A stretch of DNA of 64,000 nt. Origin: Macrophomina tecta (taxonomy: Eukaryota > Ascomycota > Dothideomycetes > Botryosphaeriales > Botryosphaeriaceae). Of the stretch, positions 1-12,764 are shown piece by piece. The notes beneath the pieces are model-generated. The model had not been told where the DNA came from, made no database searches, and saw only the letters and a program-made list of their open reading frames with translations. The position numbers and the translations under genes were made by a program. Numbering within the stretch: position 1 is the first letter of the stretch; each line of letters starts with the position of its first letter. The stretch covers positions 2,604,001 through 2,668,000 of the forward strand of contig JAKSGN010000041.1 of NCBI GenBank assembly GCA_024180945.1, read 5' to 3'.

Positions 1-3000
1 TCATCTTTTACCCGTGTTGGCAACGTACACGCTTGGCCGGTTGTGGCTGGAAAAGGAGGATGCACCAGTGAACCCAACTTTGCCAATTTCAAGCAGCGAG
101 GCCGATTCCGCGCTTCCTCTTTCAGCCACAACGGCAGATTTCTTGCCCGACGACTCAGCGCGTGCTCCTTCAAGCAGCTGGCTCGTCTGGCTTATGCCGC
201 AAATCCGTCGATCGCTCTGCGGAGGATCGCTGGTCTTCCTCAGCTGGTCAGGGGCGCTGAGTAATAGAACAGTGAGCGCCGGCGTCTACGAGCCGTCTGT
301 CGTCTCTGCTGCGAAGCTTTGCCCTGCGCCGGCCACTGGCGGAGTGCCGTTTGATGTCCCGTCTGAATGCCTCGGCTGTTGGTTTTTCATCCACCCAAGT
401 CTTATGCAGGCCTCAGCACTTGTTCGGCGCCATAATTTTGCCCTCAAATGCGCTTATTGCAAACATTGCTATACGCGATCGGGCCCTGCCGAGCCATCGA
501 TGAGCTGTGTCCGCCTGCCTCGTACCGCCGACCAAGGATGCTCCGCGGCCGCCCATCTCTGCCATTATGCCGATCGGGTGCATTGAGCCTACTATTACAA
601 GAGCGAGCCCCCTCCACTGGTGGTCGCTCTTCTTATGTTCATTTCCACCTTGCGTGTACGGAGTACAGCTCGCTTCGCCCCGATGCGGTGGTACCAAGTC
701 TAGTCTGAGACCACCGTCACACGTGTCCGTACATTTTGCCTTCCGGCCGACGATTGTTGTTTTCAGATGGACACTCCGGTGCAAAGGATGCGGAAAGGAA
801 CACCAAGCCATGTGGACGGCCGCCTTGCAGCTAGTGGAAGGCGCGACCCATTTGCCTTTTTCGACACCCGGTGTAAACATCGTTTCCAGTTGCCGCGCCA
901 AATAAGGTACAGGTGATAGGTAAGCTTAGACAGGCGATGCGGGAAGTGAACTCCAGGGAACCGCGGATTGGACATGAACCTGGCCCGAACCTGTCCCTCA
1001 GATATACAACAACGCATCTGATACACATACTGCCGATGGCTTCAGAATCCCATTGCCTGGAAACAGATGCTTCTGCTGCATGACACATCAAGGTGTGAGG
1101 TTGGTGGTTCGAAAGAAAGCTTTTTAACCTACCCTCTCCTCGGGAAGTCGATGCATTCATCAGGACGGAAGTGTCCAGGATAACTAGCTATGTTTGTGTC
1201 TGGATAATTGCTTCATCTCCGCAGATGTATTTGCACTTGCCATTGCACATACTTCCGTCTACCGGCCTAGCTCGTTCGGCCGCGCAACAAGCTGCTGTTC
1301 CCCCGGTGATCATACTCGGTGTGCTATTGCCCACGCCAAGGCGCATGCGTTTTGCTTGTTTCATCGCCATGAGCCGACACCAAGAGACGTGTGCATGTTC
1401 GTGTTCCGGCGCTTCGGTCCTTACTTTTTCTCCGCGTGATGCATAACGTCGGGTTGTTCCTTGCGGCAAGGCGCGAGTCTCGCGCGGGTGCGGAATGGAG
1501 GCAGTGCAATCGTGTCCTTACTTTTCCATTCCTGCCCAGCTGCGGTGCTCAGACGCAAATCTCCCCCTTCGGAGTACTCGATGTGCCATTTTGGCTCGAT
1601 GATTTCCTTGACCAAAGAGTCAATATATGTCACCCCACTTCACAGCTAAGCGTCGTCGAAGTGGTCGCAGAGTAACACAGTGTGCGCCCGCATTGCAGTC
1701 TTTTTTTTTTTTTTTTGTCAATGCAGCGCATCTCAGCGCCGCCAAGGCTCCGAGGTATAATCGCGCCGGGCTCAGGGGTGGAATAATGAACGCTTACACT
1801 GATATGCCTGGACTCCACGCTTCGACGGGCAGTATGTCTCCAGAGTGGCCGCGTGGCTTTTTCGCCAATCAAACTGCCAGTCTTGGCTGAAGGTGTACTC
1901 TCGAAAGCAAAGGTACGTAGCTGAGGGAAATGAATCGAGCGGAGGCCCTTTTTTTTTTTTTTGGGGGGGCAATAACCAGACTCCATGTTTCGGAAGAGAA
2001 CGAGAGTGGTCAGGTTGGCAGCTGCAGGCGCAAGCCACAGAGGAGTTAGCTCCGCCATTCTAAAAGAAGCGAAGTTCAATGCTCTTAATGGCGGGAAATC
2101 TTTTATGAAATCTCCTTACTGCTTTTGTCAACTCATCCGGCAGCGTCTGAGTCAACTGATTCTCCTCCCGCTGTTGGGGTTGATTTAACCACACGTCCTG
2201 TAAGACAGGAAGCATAGTAAATGAGTAGAAGGCAGAGTACTTCAATTCTCTACGGCTTAATCAGTCCCAGGAAGGCAGGCTATTCTGCCTTCTATGCTTT
2301 TCGTCGGATCAGATATATTTCGTGGCAACAAGCAGATAAATGTGCATAAGGTGTCTTATGAACGATAAATTGAAGTTTCAGCTCTGTCTCATTCTTACCT
2401 GAATGTTTTTCAGGGTGTTCAACTCAACATGGCGTACATGATTGCAGAAGGCGGTGTAGCCGAGGATCTTGGGATACTTAATGATGCTCCTAGTCGTCGG
2501 CTACACGATGATGGAAGAGAGGAAGGAAATGGTGGCCACTGAGTGAAGTTCTTCACAGGTAAGGCGAAGGCCGCGAGGGCCGCTAGTGCGTAAAATCGGC
2601 GATGGTGCACAGATCTCTTTTGGAAGGGACACGAGAGAACGCGCCATGTTGGTCGAAGTCTTTACGCGGTGAGCTCTCGGTTTCTGTGCCAGGCGGGAGT
2701 GGGATTTGAATAACCCTGAACTGTGGACGCTGATGCACTAAGCTAGGCAGCAGCGTAGTGGTGCCGGCTGGCGAAGAGCAACTACGGTCCACGAAGCGAC
2801 GTTCAACGGAAAGTGCAAACGTGCGGCCAGAACCTACATGGCCGGGAAGCATCATACAATCATCCAGGTGAAAATGTTCCACTAGCGTCTAAGTATTTGT
2901 GCCCCGGTGATTGTCTGGCTCTCTGCACTGGCAGTGTGCGTTGAGGCATTCTTGATCTCGAACCTGTGCTTTGGCATCCTCCTTCGCCGGGCAGCCACCT

Positions 3001-4558
3001 GGCGGCCCGGCCCAAGCAATCCAGCGAGTGCGCTAACCAATTCTAGAAATTTGCGGCAGGTGAATGAGCTGTCCACGAGGCAGAATGTTCTCTGTCGAAG
3101 CGGATTCACTATGGTGCTACGTTCATTATGGCGCTCCGGAGCATGTCCCGAAAACTTGTTACGGGGGCTTGAATTGGCCAGCAGGCGATAGGATGGCCAC
3201 GCATCCACCACCAAGCCTATTGTTGCATGCTGTCTCACACCAATTGACGATGCCCGCTTCAGTACAGCCGAATATTTTGCAGCAGGAAGAAATGATGTAT
3301 CGGTGCTATGCAATGCCTGAAAATGACGACATTTGTGGGAGTCCAAAGGCATACGGCCATCGACCCGCCGCTACTGGGCGCAATTCCAGGGACTCGTATT
3401 GGTGAGCGCACCTGGAGCTGCTCAGGACGCGCGTATTTGTGGGTTGTTGAACGCGTCAGCGAAGACACAAAGCAGTTCGGCCTCGGCATGTTCAGCAAAG
3501 AAGTACCCAACTGCTCGGCTTATTTAAGGGAAGGGGACGTTCTGATTCGTGCTCGGCATGCCTTGCCTGCATGCAACCCCAACTTCAAAGACTTCCAGCT
3601 TCGTCGGGCAGCTCGTAGGGTTCGACACTTTGCTAGTTGGCCTGCGGGAGCGCTTTGGAGCCAATTCTTCTTGCTGCGAGCTGCTCTGATACGCTCACAG
3701 TTGAACCCACAGGCTCTGCACTGAATCGCTTTGCATAGCTTTTGGAGTGTGCCGTGAAGACAGAGGGCGCACGCAGCCCTATTGTCTTAAGCCAATCACG
3801 ACCACGTGTATTGAGAAGACGACCGACGACTGGCAGAGCCCTCTCGTCCCGCCAGCGAGATTTCGTCCGTAGATTTCCCATCCTGCCGCGTGTGGAGAAA
3901 TTGGACCAGGCTCGCCGCCGGAACAGTTAAAGTGGTCCTTTTCGCATCACCCGGGTTCTGATTGGCTTTGGGTGGAGTGTGGCGGTGCAATAGACACTCC
4001 TTTGCTGAATACGTTCGGCACTTCGGACTCCGACCGCACTGTGGTAAGTATATGCTTGCTCGAATTCGACGCCAACTAGCCACGCTCGCCCCCCCACGCT
4101 TCTCAGGCTGCGCACCGAGATTACGCACTCACTCACACCGCATCTGTGATGCGACACGGGCCTCAGGTCGGCCAGAATGACGAGCTGTGACCTATTTGTT
4201 ATCTCAGGTAAATTCTTAGGATTCGGGATTTTGAATTGCGGAAGACCTAGTCCTCGCAGACAGTCTTTTCGCTCGAGAGACGAAGCCCGGCCAATGGTCT
4301 TCGTGTTCGTCCGGAGTGAGTGTGCTGCTGGAGAAGTGACAAGAGCGTCAAGCATTAGCCTCGGCCCGCCCCCGCGAGCTTGTGCAATCAGAAACCAAAC
4401 AGATGTAGCAAGCACGACACGCGTAAGTCGCGGGGTTGTATTCGCAAGGTGGCTATAGCCGCTTTGTCTACCGTGCTCCAGGGAAGCAGGCTGCTGCTGG
4501 GCCAATCAGCGCTATCCGATTAGATGAGAGTGCCGAGTCGCGACCTTGCCGTCCCTGT
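1..4558. other. Gene-free flank left of the transposon nest
   Basis: Base composition is balanced and unlike the AT-rich nest that starts at 4561. Only short overlapping frames occur on both strands, and none shows a family motif, a credible start context or a spliceable structure I can support; the longest (minus strand 4505-3927, 192 codons) reads as low-information sequence. Two homopolymer tracts stand out: T16 at 1701-1716 and T14 followed by G7 at 1949-1969. No tRNA-like B-box or rRNA was seen. A decayed or lineage-specific gene cannot be excluded. Confidence 0.5.
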
Positions 4559-4560
4559 TA

Positions 4561-4609
4561 AGCTCGGCTATATAGTTTCTGCGCAGAGGGGGTTCCTGCG
4601 CACCCCACC
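4561..4609 (+). repeat. Left terminal inverted repeat of the Fot1-like element
   Basis: Begins AGCTCGGCTATATAG directly after the TA at 4559-4560. It is the reverse complement of 33680-33729 over its whole length except for one extra G in the right copy. The GC-rich inner half (around 4580-4609) has escaped visible decay although the coding region beside it is heavily mutated. Confidence 0.95.
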
Positions 4610-4663
4610 ACAACGCGTAGCAATCAAACTATCGCGATTTCCTATAACACCACATAATTTACT

Positions 4664-5421
4664 ATGGATCCTCGAGAGCAGGCTATTGAGCTAGCTATCT
4701 CTGATTATTGCGTAGGCGCGTACCCTAGTAAAAGAGCTGCTGCTAAGGTATACGGTATCCCTGAATCCACGCTTCGGAATCGCATGAATGGCGCGTCAAA
4801 TAGCGCGATCAGCTATTAACACCAATAGCGATTAAGCCCTTAGTAAGAAGACTTTCTCGTTAAATAGATACTCGAAGAAGACGCGCGCGGCTATCCTCCC
4901 TCATACGCTCGAGCTCGAGAAATGGCGAATCGAATTCTACGGATGAACGGCGATTAGCAACCTATTAGTAAGCTCTAGCTCCTATACTTTATTAAGCGTA
5001 ATCTATGCGTTGCCTCTGTTGTTAGTAGAAAGCTTGAAGCTCTTAGAGCTAAAGCTGCTATACTAGCTTAGGTGCGCGCGTTCCTAGAGCTCTTCGAGCG
5101 TATGAGATAGAGGCTTAACATTCGGCTAGAGGATATATATAATATAGATGAAACTAGAGTAGCGCTAGGCGTATATACAAATACCCTAGTCCTCGCTAGC
5201 TTATCTAAAAAGAAGACTTATATTAAAAGTCTAGAGAATCGCGAATGGGTCTTAATAATTAAGTATGTTTCGGCGACTAGTAAGAAGCTCCGGTATATAG
5301 CTATCTTTAAAGACTAGTCTCTATAGACTACCTAGTTCCTAGCTAAGTCTATTCTAGATTGGCTCTATACTATATCTAAGAATAGCTAGACTTTAAATAA
5401 GATTAGCTGCGAGTAGCTACG
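4664..5421 (+). pseudogene. Fot1/pogo transposase, N-terminal block (dead)
   Basis: The reading starts at ATG 4664 with MDPREQAIELAISDY, then a helix-turn-helix of the psq/CENP-B type (SKRAAAKVYGIPESTLRNR, about residues 23-41) typical of pogo/Fot1 transposases. Further on, a DDE-1 catalytic segment is readable around 5134-5200 (IYNIDETRVALG; the Asp of NxDE is the first catalytic residue), then a stretch ending KKLRYIAIFKD near 5315. Many in-frame stops occur, mostly TAG where Gln or Trp is expected. The block ends at CTACG (5417-5421), the target duplication of gypsy A, and continues at 27776. Confidence 0.9.
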
Positions 5422-5910
5422 TATAATAAGCGGGCCTCTACCTCTAAGGATCTAAACACTGAAGAGGGAGAAAACCTATTAAGGGGGTTTTCCTTAAGTA
5501 GATATAAGAAGAGGGTAAGAGTAAGTTAAATACGTAATAAGACTAAGCACTACGTGCGAAGGCCGTATTACTAATAATATACTAGATTGTTATTAAAGTT
5601 GACTACGAAGGTTAAAGCTATCTAAGAAGTATGGTTTATATATAAGTAGGAAAGTATATATAATCTAGTTTCTAATCCATCTACTCTATTCCTCGGGAGG
5701 GCAGTAACCTTAGAAGTAGATAGAGTAGCTTATTCTACTCTAGGTACTCTATAGTATTCCGGTCCGAGCGCCTTTAGAGCAGAGAGAGTACTATCTTAGT
5801 ATTACATATTTTACGTAAGCGCGCGTGGGTTCTTTCTACGCCGTATCTAAGCTCTCTACTTACTACCTTATTCTGCTATTCCCTAACCCTAGGAAGGCTA
5901 CGCCGTAATA
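5422..5910 (-). repeat. Gypsy A 3' LTR (sense on the minus strand)
   Basis: This 489-bp copy matches 27282-27770 apart from scattered C/T and G/A differences. Next to it, 5911-5925 read on the minus strand is a purine run (TAAAAGAGGGGATAG), the expected polypurine tract for plus-strand DNA priming. Confidence 0.93.
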
Positions 5911-5989
5911 CTATCCCCTCTTTTAAGTCCTTCGGCCCGAAGAATTTCGTAACATATATAAGTTCTTAGTAGGTAATCTTTACTTTCTT

Positions 5990-6660
5990 CTATATCTTTC
6001 GCTTATTATATCTAAGGTTTCTTCGACATAACATCGCTACGCGCTCGTTAGTCGCTACTGATATAAGATACCTTTCCCCTATAGCACTTATCGTGCCGCT
6101 AGTACGAAGTATTTTATTAGCTTAAATTCGGGGCACTATAAGCGCTATTTATCGAAGAACTATAAATACGACTTAGTAGTTTTTTAGCACGACTATATAT
6201 CTTCCCCGCTTATTCTCTGTCCTGGCTAACCTTTATAGGGGCGAAAATTAACGCGGAAGTAGAGAAGGTAGAGGATCAGCTAGAGCGCCTTTATAAGAAT
6301 AAGCGTTAAATTTTAGTAGAGAAGTTAAAACTCTAGAAGCATCATTCCGAGGTATACGCTCGTCGTTATCGCTTAAAGAAGCAACTCGCTCTTCTTAAGC
6401 ATAAGTAAAAGGGGATATTTAAACGCGAGCTAGCATCTATCGAGAAGTTAGAAAAACTCGAAAAGAAGAATCGCGATAGGCGACGTATAGCTAGCGAAGA
6501 CGTACTAACTCTAAAACGTTCTTCGAGTCCTTCTATTATTACGGGCTTCTCGAATTCTAAAGGTCCTTAGTCTAACTCGGTAGCTAGAATTACGTTTCTA
6601 TCTAGAGCTAAGTTATGGATAGATTCGTTCTTTTAGGGCAACTCTATTTCCGCGGGAGGT
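5990..6660 (+). pseudogene. Antisense accessory ORF of gypsy A (dead)
   Basis: It lies between the end of pol and the 3' LTR, on the strand opposite to gag-pol. Around 6090-6190 a readable stretch has Tyr residues at positions suggesting former Cys residues (Cys to Tyr is the expected RIP change): YSTYRAASTKYF, then SGHYKRYLSKNYKYDLV. After an apparent frame change, 6241-6500 encodes a charged, coiled-coil-like segment (for example NAEVEKVEDQLERLYKNKR). The same arrangement, a Cys-rich part followed by a charged helical part antisense to pol, occurs in gypsy B at 22832-22188, and its start survives in gypsy C at 29262. I do not know the function. Confidence 0.6.
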
Positions 6661-6699
6661 TAGAGTTCTGGCGATAGAATTCTATAACGAGATCTAGGT

Positions 6700-9600
6700 A
6701 TATATCGTTCTTTAGTATCTACTAGTTATCTTTATTTCTGTAACCCTTCTATTTAATAAGATATTTAAGCTAACGTCTAAACTGCTTATAGTCTAGGATC
6801 TTCTCGACTAGGTACTAGGTTTCTTTGGCGTTAGGGTTTTCTAGTATAATCTCTTCTTAAGTTTCCGGGATAGTAGTGTTTTCTAGTGCTAGCTCGAGCA
6901 ATACTACGTAAAAGATAGAGTTTATTCGTATATTAGGTAATTTAAGTTAATACGTAACTTCTCTAAGTTTTTTTACAATTTTAAATAAATCGATTTTTTT
7001 AAAATCTAATTTATCGCTCGGTCGTTTTAATTTAATATTTTTTATAAGAAGATATACTTTATCCCCTCTTTTAAAGTTTAGTGCCGCCTAGTACCGTCTA
7101 TTATAGTATTTAGATATTATAATTTGTACATATTAGAGATCGAGACTAATAGCTTTATATAATCTTCTTAGCTATTTAGCTTTAAGAACGCCTTTCTAGG
7201 CTAATTTTCTACTTAGAATAGCTTCTCTATACGCGTCTAGTTTAAACCCATAGTTGGTAAAGAACGGGGATACGTTAGTTAACTCTTATTTAGCGCTATT
7301 ATAGGCGAATTATGCCGTAGGCAGCTATATAGCCTAGTTATTCTATAGGTAGTTAATATAATAGCAGAGATATTATTTAAGAGTCCGGTTTATCTATTCT
7401 ATCTAGCCGTTAGTTTACACGTATACTATTATAGAGAGTTTGTTCTTTGCTTCTAGCTAGCGTATAAGCGTTTACTAAAATTCTAATCTTATTAGCTTAT
7501 CTCTATTCGAGACTAATACTTCCGGCATTCCGTAATCTGCGAAGATATATCGGAGAAACATATAGGCTAGCTATTCTATATTTAATACCTTGAGGTAGGG
7601 TAAAAAGTATACGTACTTTATAAGTCTATTAATAAAGACTAGAATCGAGTCGTACTTAACTTCTATAAGCGGATCTCTAGACTCTAGTAGCTTTGTAATA
7701 AAGTCTAGCATAATCTATTGCTATAATTATTCTAGTACTTCTAGGGGTTGTAGTTATTCGTATAAAGCGTGTGTTATGGCTTTACTCCGAATATAAAGGT
7801 CGTATTACGAAACTATACGCTAGACTATCTTTCGTAATCCCGGAAAGTAGAAGTTTTATATAATCCTCTCAGTCGTTCTGTTAATGCCCTAATATCTATA
7901 CGCGGGTACTACGTATATATTCTTAACGAGTGCTTCTTATAGTCTTATTAGAATATAGATTAATTCTTTAAAGAGAAGCGTTTCTTCTCTATCTTAAGCT
8001 ATATATAGGTTATTCTTAAGCGCTAAAAGTTCCTATGCGAAGAAGTTCTAAGTGTATACTTTTCAGATCTTCTAATACTACGGGTTTAACTCGATGCGAA
8101 GCATTAGGAAAGACTATTTAGTAAGAATAAGCGATCTATCGCTTATCTACTATAATACTATAGGTTACGGCTCGATTCTTCTTTTTATATAGTCTATCCT
8201 TCTATTAAGTGCGTTAGCGGCGGCGTTATCTATACCTTTTCTATACGTAATTTTAAAGTTATAGGATGCTAATTCTTATAACTAGCGAATCTATCGTTAG
8301 TTTAGCTCCTTAGTCGTAGTAAAGCATGTAAGATTCTAATAGTCGTAATATACTATTATCTATTAGTCGGCTCCTTCTAGGTAGTATCTCTAGTGCTTAA
8401 ATACTAAGACGATAGCCAAGAGCTCCTTATTATAAGTATCATAGTTAAGCTCTACTAGCGTAAACTTTCTTAAGTAGAACGCGATCGGGTGCTATTTACC
8501 TTTATTATTAGGCTAGCTAAGATATGCTCCTAGGGCGAATCCTAACGTATTAGTCTCTACTTCGATTAGTTTATCGGAATCGTATATTTCTAAGACGGGT
8601 ACTTCGCAAAATATTCTCTTTAGCGAATTAAAGGCTTACTACTAATCGTCTTTTTATTAGAAGCTATGCTTCTTCTAAGTAAGTCGTGTTAAAGGTTCCG
8701 TAACCTTTAAATAGTTCTAGATAAACTTTCTATAGAAGTTTACGAATCTAAGAAAGGACTATACTTCCTTAATCGTCTTTAGTACTAGCTATTCTCTAAT
8801 AGAGTCTAGTTTTAAGTCGTCTATACTAATATATCTGGTGGTAATAACGAAGCCTAAGAATTCTATTCTCTATACGTACCACTCGTACTTATTAGGTGCG
8901 ATAGTTAGGTTCTTAGCTTAGAGGGTTTCTAGGACTTTTCTAATATACTTCTTATATTCCTCGAGTATCTCTAAGAAGATAAGGATATCGTCGAGGTATA
9001 CTAGGTAGAAGATATCTAAGTATTCGCGTAGCGTATTATTAACGAGCGACTAAAATATTGCTAGCGCATTAGTAAGCCCGAATAGTATTACTATATACTT
9101 ATAGAGTCCTAGCCTTGTTTTAAAGACTATCTTTTACTCTTCCCCTTCTTTAATCCTAACTAGGTAATATCTATTCCTAAGGTCTAGTTTTATAAAGTAC
9201 TTTGTATTCCTTAACTTATCCTAGAGCTTATCGATATGTAGAAGCGGGTATCGGTTCTTAATTATAATATCGTTAAGTTGTCGGTAGTCGATATAGAGGT
9301 GTAACTTACTATTTTTCTTAGAAATAAAGAGGATTGGATATCTAGCTAATAACGTTAATAGCTAAATATATTCTCGTTCGAGGTTCTTCTTAATATATTT
9401 TTTTAAAGCCTCTATTTTCTTCTTTGATAAGAAGTAGATAGGCTTATAAGCCGGTTTCGTTTCTAGCTTAAGCGGAATTTCGTAATTCTATAGTTAATAC
9501 TTAGGTAAGTCTTCCTTTTTTCTTTCTTAGTAAATAGTAACTAAGTCCTAATACTCTTCGGGTACTATTTCTATTTTAGGTATTAGAGACGTTTCTTATA

Positions 9601-11267
9601 GTTATTACTATATCTCTAAACTACCGTATTATCTTCTCTTAATCCTCGCAGGATCGTCTTCTCTAATAGAAGTCGAATAGTTCTTATTCTTTAGTCTTTT
9701 CTATTAGGCCCTAGCTAATGCTCTCTATTGCACCGCCGGTGAGGGTTTAATATATATAAGGCAGACCTATTATTCTTAGCGTTGTATACGCCTAAATATC
9801 TCTCCTAAGATTATCTAGACATCTACGAGAGGTTCGATAGCTACTAATTACTTCCGCGAAGCCTTACTCTTAGCCTTACGCTTTCTCCGCGTAGTCCTTT
9901 ATAATAAGTGTTATACCTAATTTTTAAGAATACTTAACTCGGTAGGGCTTACTCCGCTTAAGGCGCTATATTTTACCGAAGAGGCGGCGTTTTATACGCT
10001 ATAGTCCTAGTCCTATCTTAGGCCTTTCTTAAGGTTGCCGTTAATACCGCTATTACTAGGCCTTACGCTATTATTTAAGTCTTGTATTTCTTCTAATAAT
10101 TCGAGGGTATCGTTTCGCTTAGTAGGGCTTATTCCTACGATAGAATTATATTTTACTAAGAAGGCTTCGCCTTCTACATTATAGTTCTAGTTCTAACTTA
10201 TACTATTATCGAAGTCGCCTATATAGTTACTATATTTAGGCCTTATACTAGCTACTTCCCGTTTTATACTAAAGATATATTCTTAGAAGATGTCTAGTAG
10301 TTCTTATTTAATATTCTTATAACTACTTTCTAGGTTTTCGATAATATCCTAGATATTCTATCGTAGGAAGAGTATATCGCTTACCTAGTTAATAAGGGGG
10401 TTGCGAGTCCTAAGCCAAGGCATTCTAAGGATAATATCGTATCCTAAGATTCTTTAGATATTAAGGGTAACCTAATTAGGGTATCTATTAATTTCTAGTA
10501 AGACTTCTTCTATTTTAATACGTATCTATTCTTCTTTGTAGTCGGCGTTTCTTCCATTAAATTCGCTAAGAGAGTAGGGTTCTTTCTTTTTTTAATAAGA
10601 GATATTTAACTCTTATACTAGTTCGTTATAGATAAAGTCTCCGCTTAATCCGCTATTAACTAGTATCGAGATTTTGCGTCCTTGTAGAACTTCGGTAATC
10701 TTAAATTATTCCTAAAGTTTTTTTCCGGTAAGAGTTTCTGTTTCCGATATACGTAATACTATATAAAGGAACCTAGACTATAGCCCCTAGATTAATTCTA
10801 ATACTATAGGGCCATCTAGTTTTTTGGCTTCGAATAGCCGTAGACTTTACTATATATATAGTCTTCCTATTCGTTAACTTAAAGGTATGCTTATTTCTAG
10901 TTAGTCTATTTATTAGTGCGTAACTATTTCCACTAGTAGACTATATTCTTTCGCACCTAGTATCGAAAAGTTAGTATGTTAAGTTTCTCGTCTAGTATCT
11001 ACTAGAGTATATAGTTCTAGATAGTTGCCATACTATACTAATATAGAATCCGTACTAATTCTTAGAGGGAGTTGTAGTCTACTTACTATTAAGTAGTTAT
11101 TTCTTAATAATAGAGTATTATAATCGCGGTTTTCTTTATAACGATAAGTTCGTACTTCTTTCTATTTTACTTAATTTAGGTTTTCTAGAGAGTTCTTTAG
11201 CGCTATATCTATAGTATTATAAGGGCTAATTCTCTTTTGTAGGGAATCTAGATTACCTAGGCGAGTT
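6700..11267 (-). pseudogene. Gypsy A pol: protease, RT/RNase H, integrase, chromodomain (dead)
   Basis: Read on the minus strand from right to left. A retropepsin active-site remnant (VNSGLSGDFIYNELV, from a DSG-type motif) lies near 10680-10600. The reverse transcriptase catalytic motif reads YLVYLDDILIF at about 9010-8975. Integrase sequence follows, and about 6870-6710 encodes a chromodomain (YLVEKILDYKQFRR, then LKYLIK-KGYRNKDN), which places the element among chromoviruses. There are many in-frame stops. The copia insertion at 11272/25827 falls near the gag/pol boundary. Domain limits are approximate because the frame is broken repeatedly. Confidence 0.82.
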
Positions 11268-11272
11268 AATCA

Positions 11273-11881
11273 TGTTAAATATTAATAAGTAAGCTTATAT
11301 AAGCGTAGCTTATTAATATATTACCTTAGGTATTAAAATACTACCTAAGGTATATAACGAATATACCTCGGAGTTATAGCAGTGGCAAACTGCGGTGGCA
11401 AACCACGGTAGCAAACTGAGGTGATAAAATTTACTACTCCACTTCACTAACTAATAACTAAACGGGTATAGCCCCTACTAAAATTCCTTTTATACATTAT
11501 AAAAGTTCAATCATTTCCAGTTATTACGATATAAAAATTATGTAAAACGGATAAGGATTGGGGCTAGAATCTTATTTCTTATAAATCACCCTCGTTGGAT
11601 TTCTAATATAGTATATCTAGAAGGATCTACTTATAAGGAATAAGTATATATAAGGAGCTCTAGATAGCACCGTAGTTTCGTTCTTTAAGACGCGCAATAC
11701 TAATAAATGGGATATAAGCTAATAAAAGCTTTACTCTATCTTTTACCTCCCCTCTTATCTTTCTTTATTAAATCTCCTACCTACTTCTCTCTTAGAGAGT
11801 TATCTCCTTCCGACTGCTTACTAGGCTGTATTATTTATAATATAGCTTAGTAATCCTCCACCCAAGCCTCAGCGCTTTACA
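11273..11881 (+). repeat. Copia 5' LTR
   Basis: 609 bp starting TGTTAAAT and ending CTTTACA. It matches 25213-25821 except for a few C/T and G/A differences, most of them in the last 200 bp. A run of related motifs (CAGTGGCAAACTG, CGGTGGCAAACC, CGGTAGCAAACTG) occurs around 11379-11420. Confidence 0.95.
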
Positions 11882-11895
11882 GGTTATGAGCCCGG
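11882..11895 (+). promoter_or_regulatory. Copia primer-binding site for a half initiator tRNA-Met
   Basis: Directly after the 5' LTR the sequence reads GGTTATGAGCCCGG. Its first 12 bases are complementary to the anticodon stem-loop of eukaryotic initiator tRNA-Met (..GGGCUCAUAACC..). Copia and Ty5 elements are known to prime on this internal tRNA half rather than on the tRNA 3' end. The match survives RIP. Confidence 0.8.
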
Positions 11896-12764
11896 AGGAC
11901 TAAAGAGATAAATTACTTTAAGAGAAAGTACTACCTATTCCGGCAACACGATTACCGAAAATAGGAACCACTTTATTCTTTAATAGGTGCTCGTGGCCTA
12001 CAAAGTCCCTGCCTGGCCGTACCTAAGTAATTAGGGCAAATACGGTTACTAGTAGTATAAAATCCCTAAGGGAACCTACTAGCAACGGGCATTTACTAAT
12101 AGGCATTAACATTATAAGGATATTAACTTGGCGTGGTTAATATAAGCCTTATAGCGCGTCTCCCACCTATTAAAGCAATCAAATATTTAAAAAGAAAAGA
12201 GGAGGATTTTATAAGAAACCCCTAAAACCCCCGAAAGGCTATAGGCTTTATTTAAACCTTTAGAGTTTATTATAAAGACCTAAGCCTACTAGGACCTTAT
12301 AAAAGGCCTAGAGTATATTATTCTAAGTCCTAGCCCTAAGGGGACTTAAGAATAATAAGTTATTAATTATATTTAGCCTTAGGATACCTGGACCTAAGGA
12401 CTAAAATATTTATTATAAGCCGAACTTAAGTCCGTTATAAACGAGACTTCGGCATTACTTAGTACTATTATAAGGCTTACATTTTGCCTATAAATAGTGC
12501 TAAAGTTATTATTAAATAGGCCGAGGAGAAAATCTTTTCTCTTAGCCAACTTATTCTTATTAGCCTTTAATCTATTATAAGGCTAATAAAATTACTTTAT
12601 AGCTCTATCCTTTTAAGGAGATTTAGGATAAGAAGCTATTCTAATAGATATAAGACCTACGCGTTCTAGGAAAAGGGGGAACTCCTAGTATATAAGACGT
12701 AAGGCATTCTATAAAGGACTAATTAAGTATTTAATTAGATCCGTTATAAGGGGGTTTATATATC

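Noticed and set aside
3927..4505. 192-codon minus-strand frame beside the nest
   Set aside because: No recognisable motif or signal and no conserved context; similar-length frames overlap it, so it is not supported as a gene.
5879..5890. CCCTAACCCT, telomere-like
   Set aside because: A single unit inside the gypsy A LTR, also present at 27739-27750; no array, so not a telomere relic.
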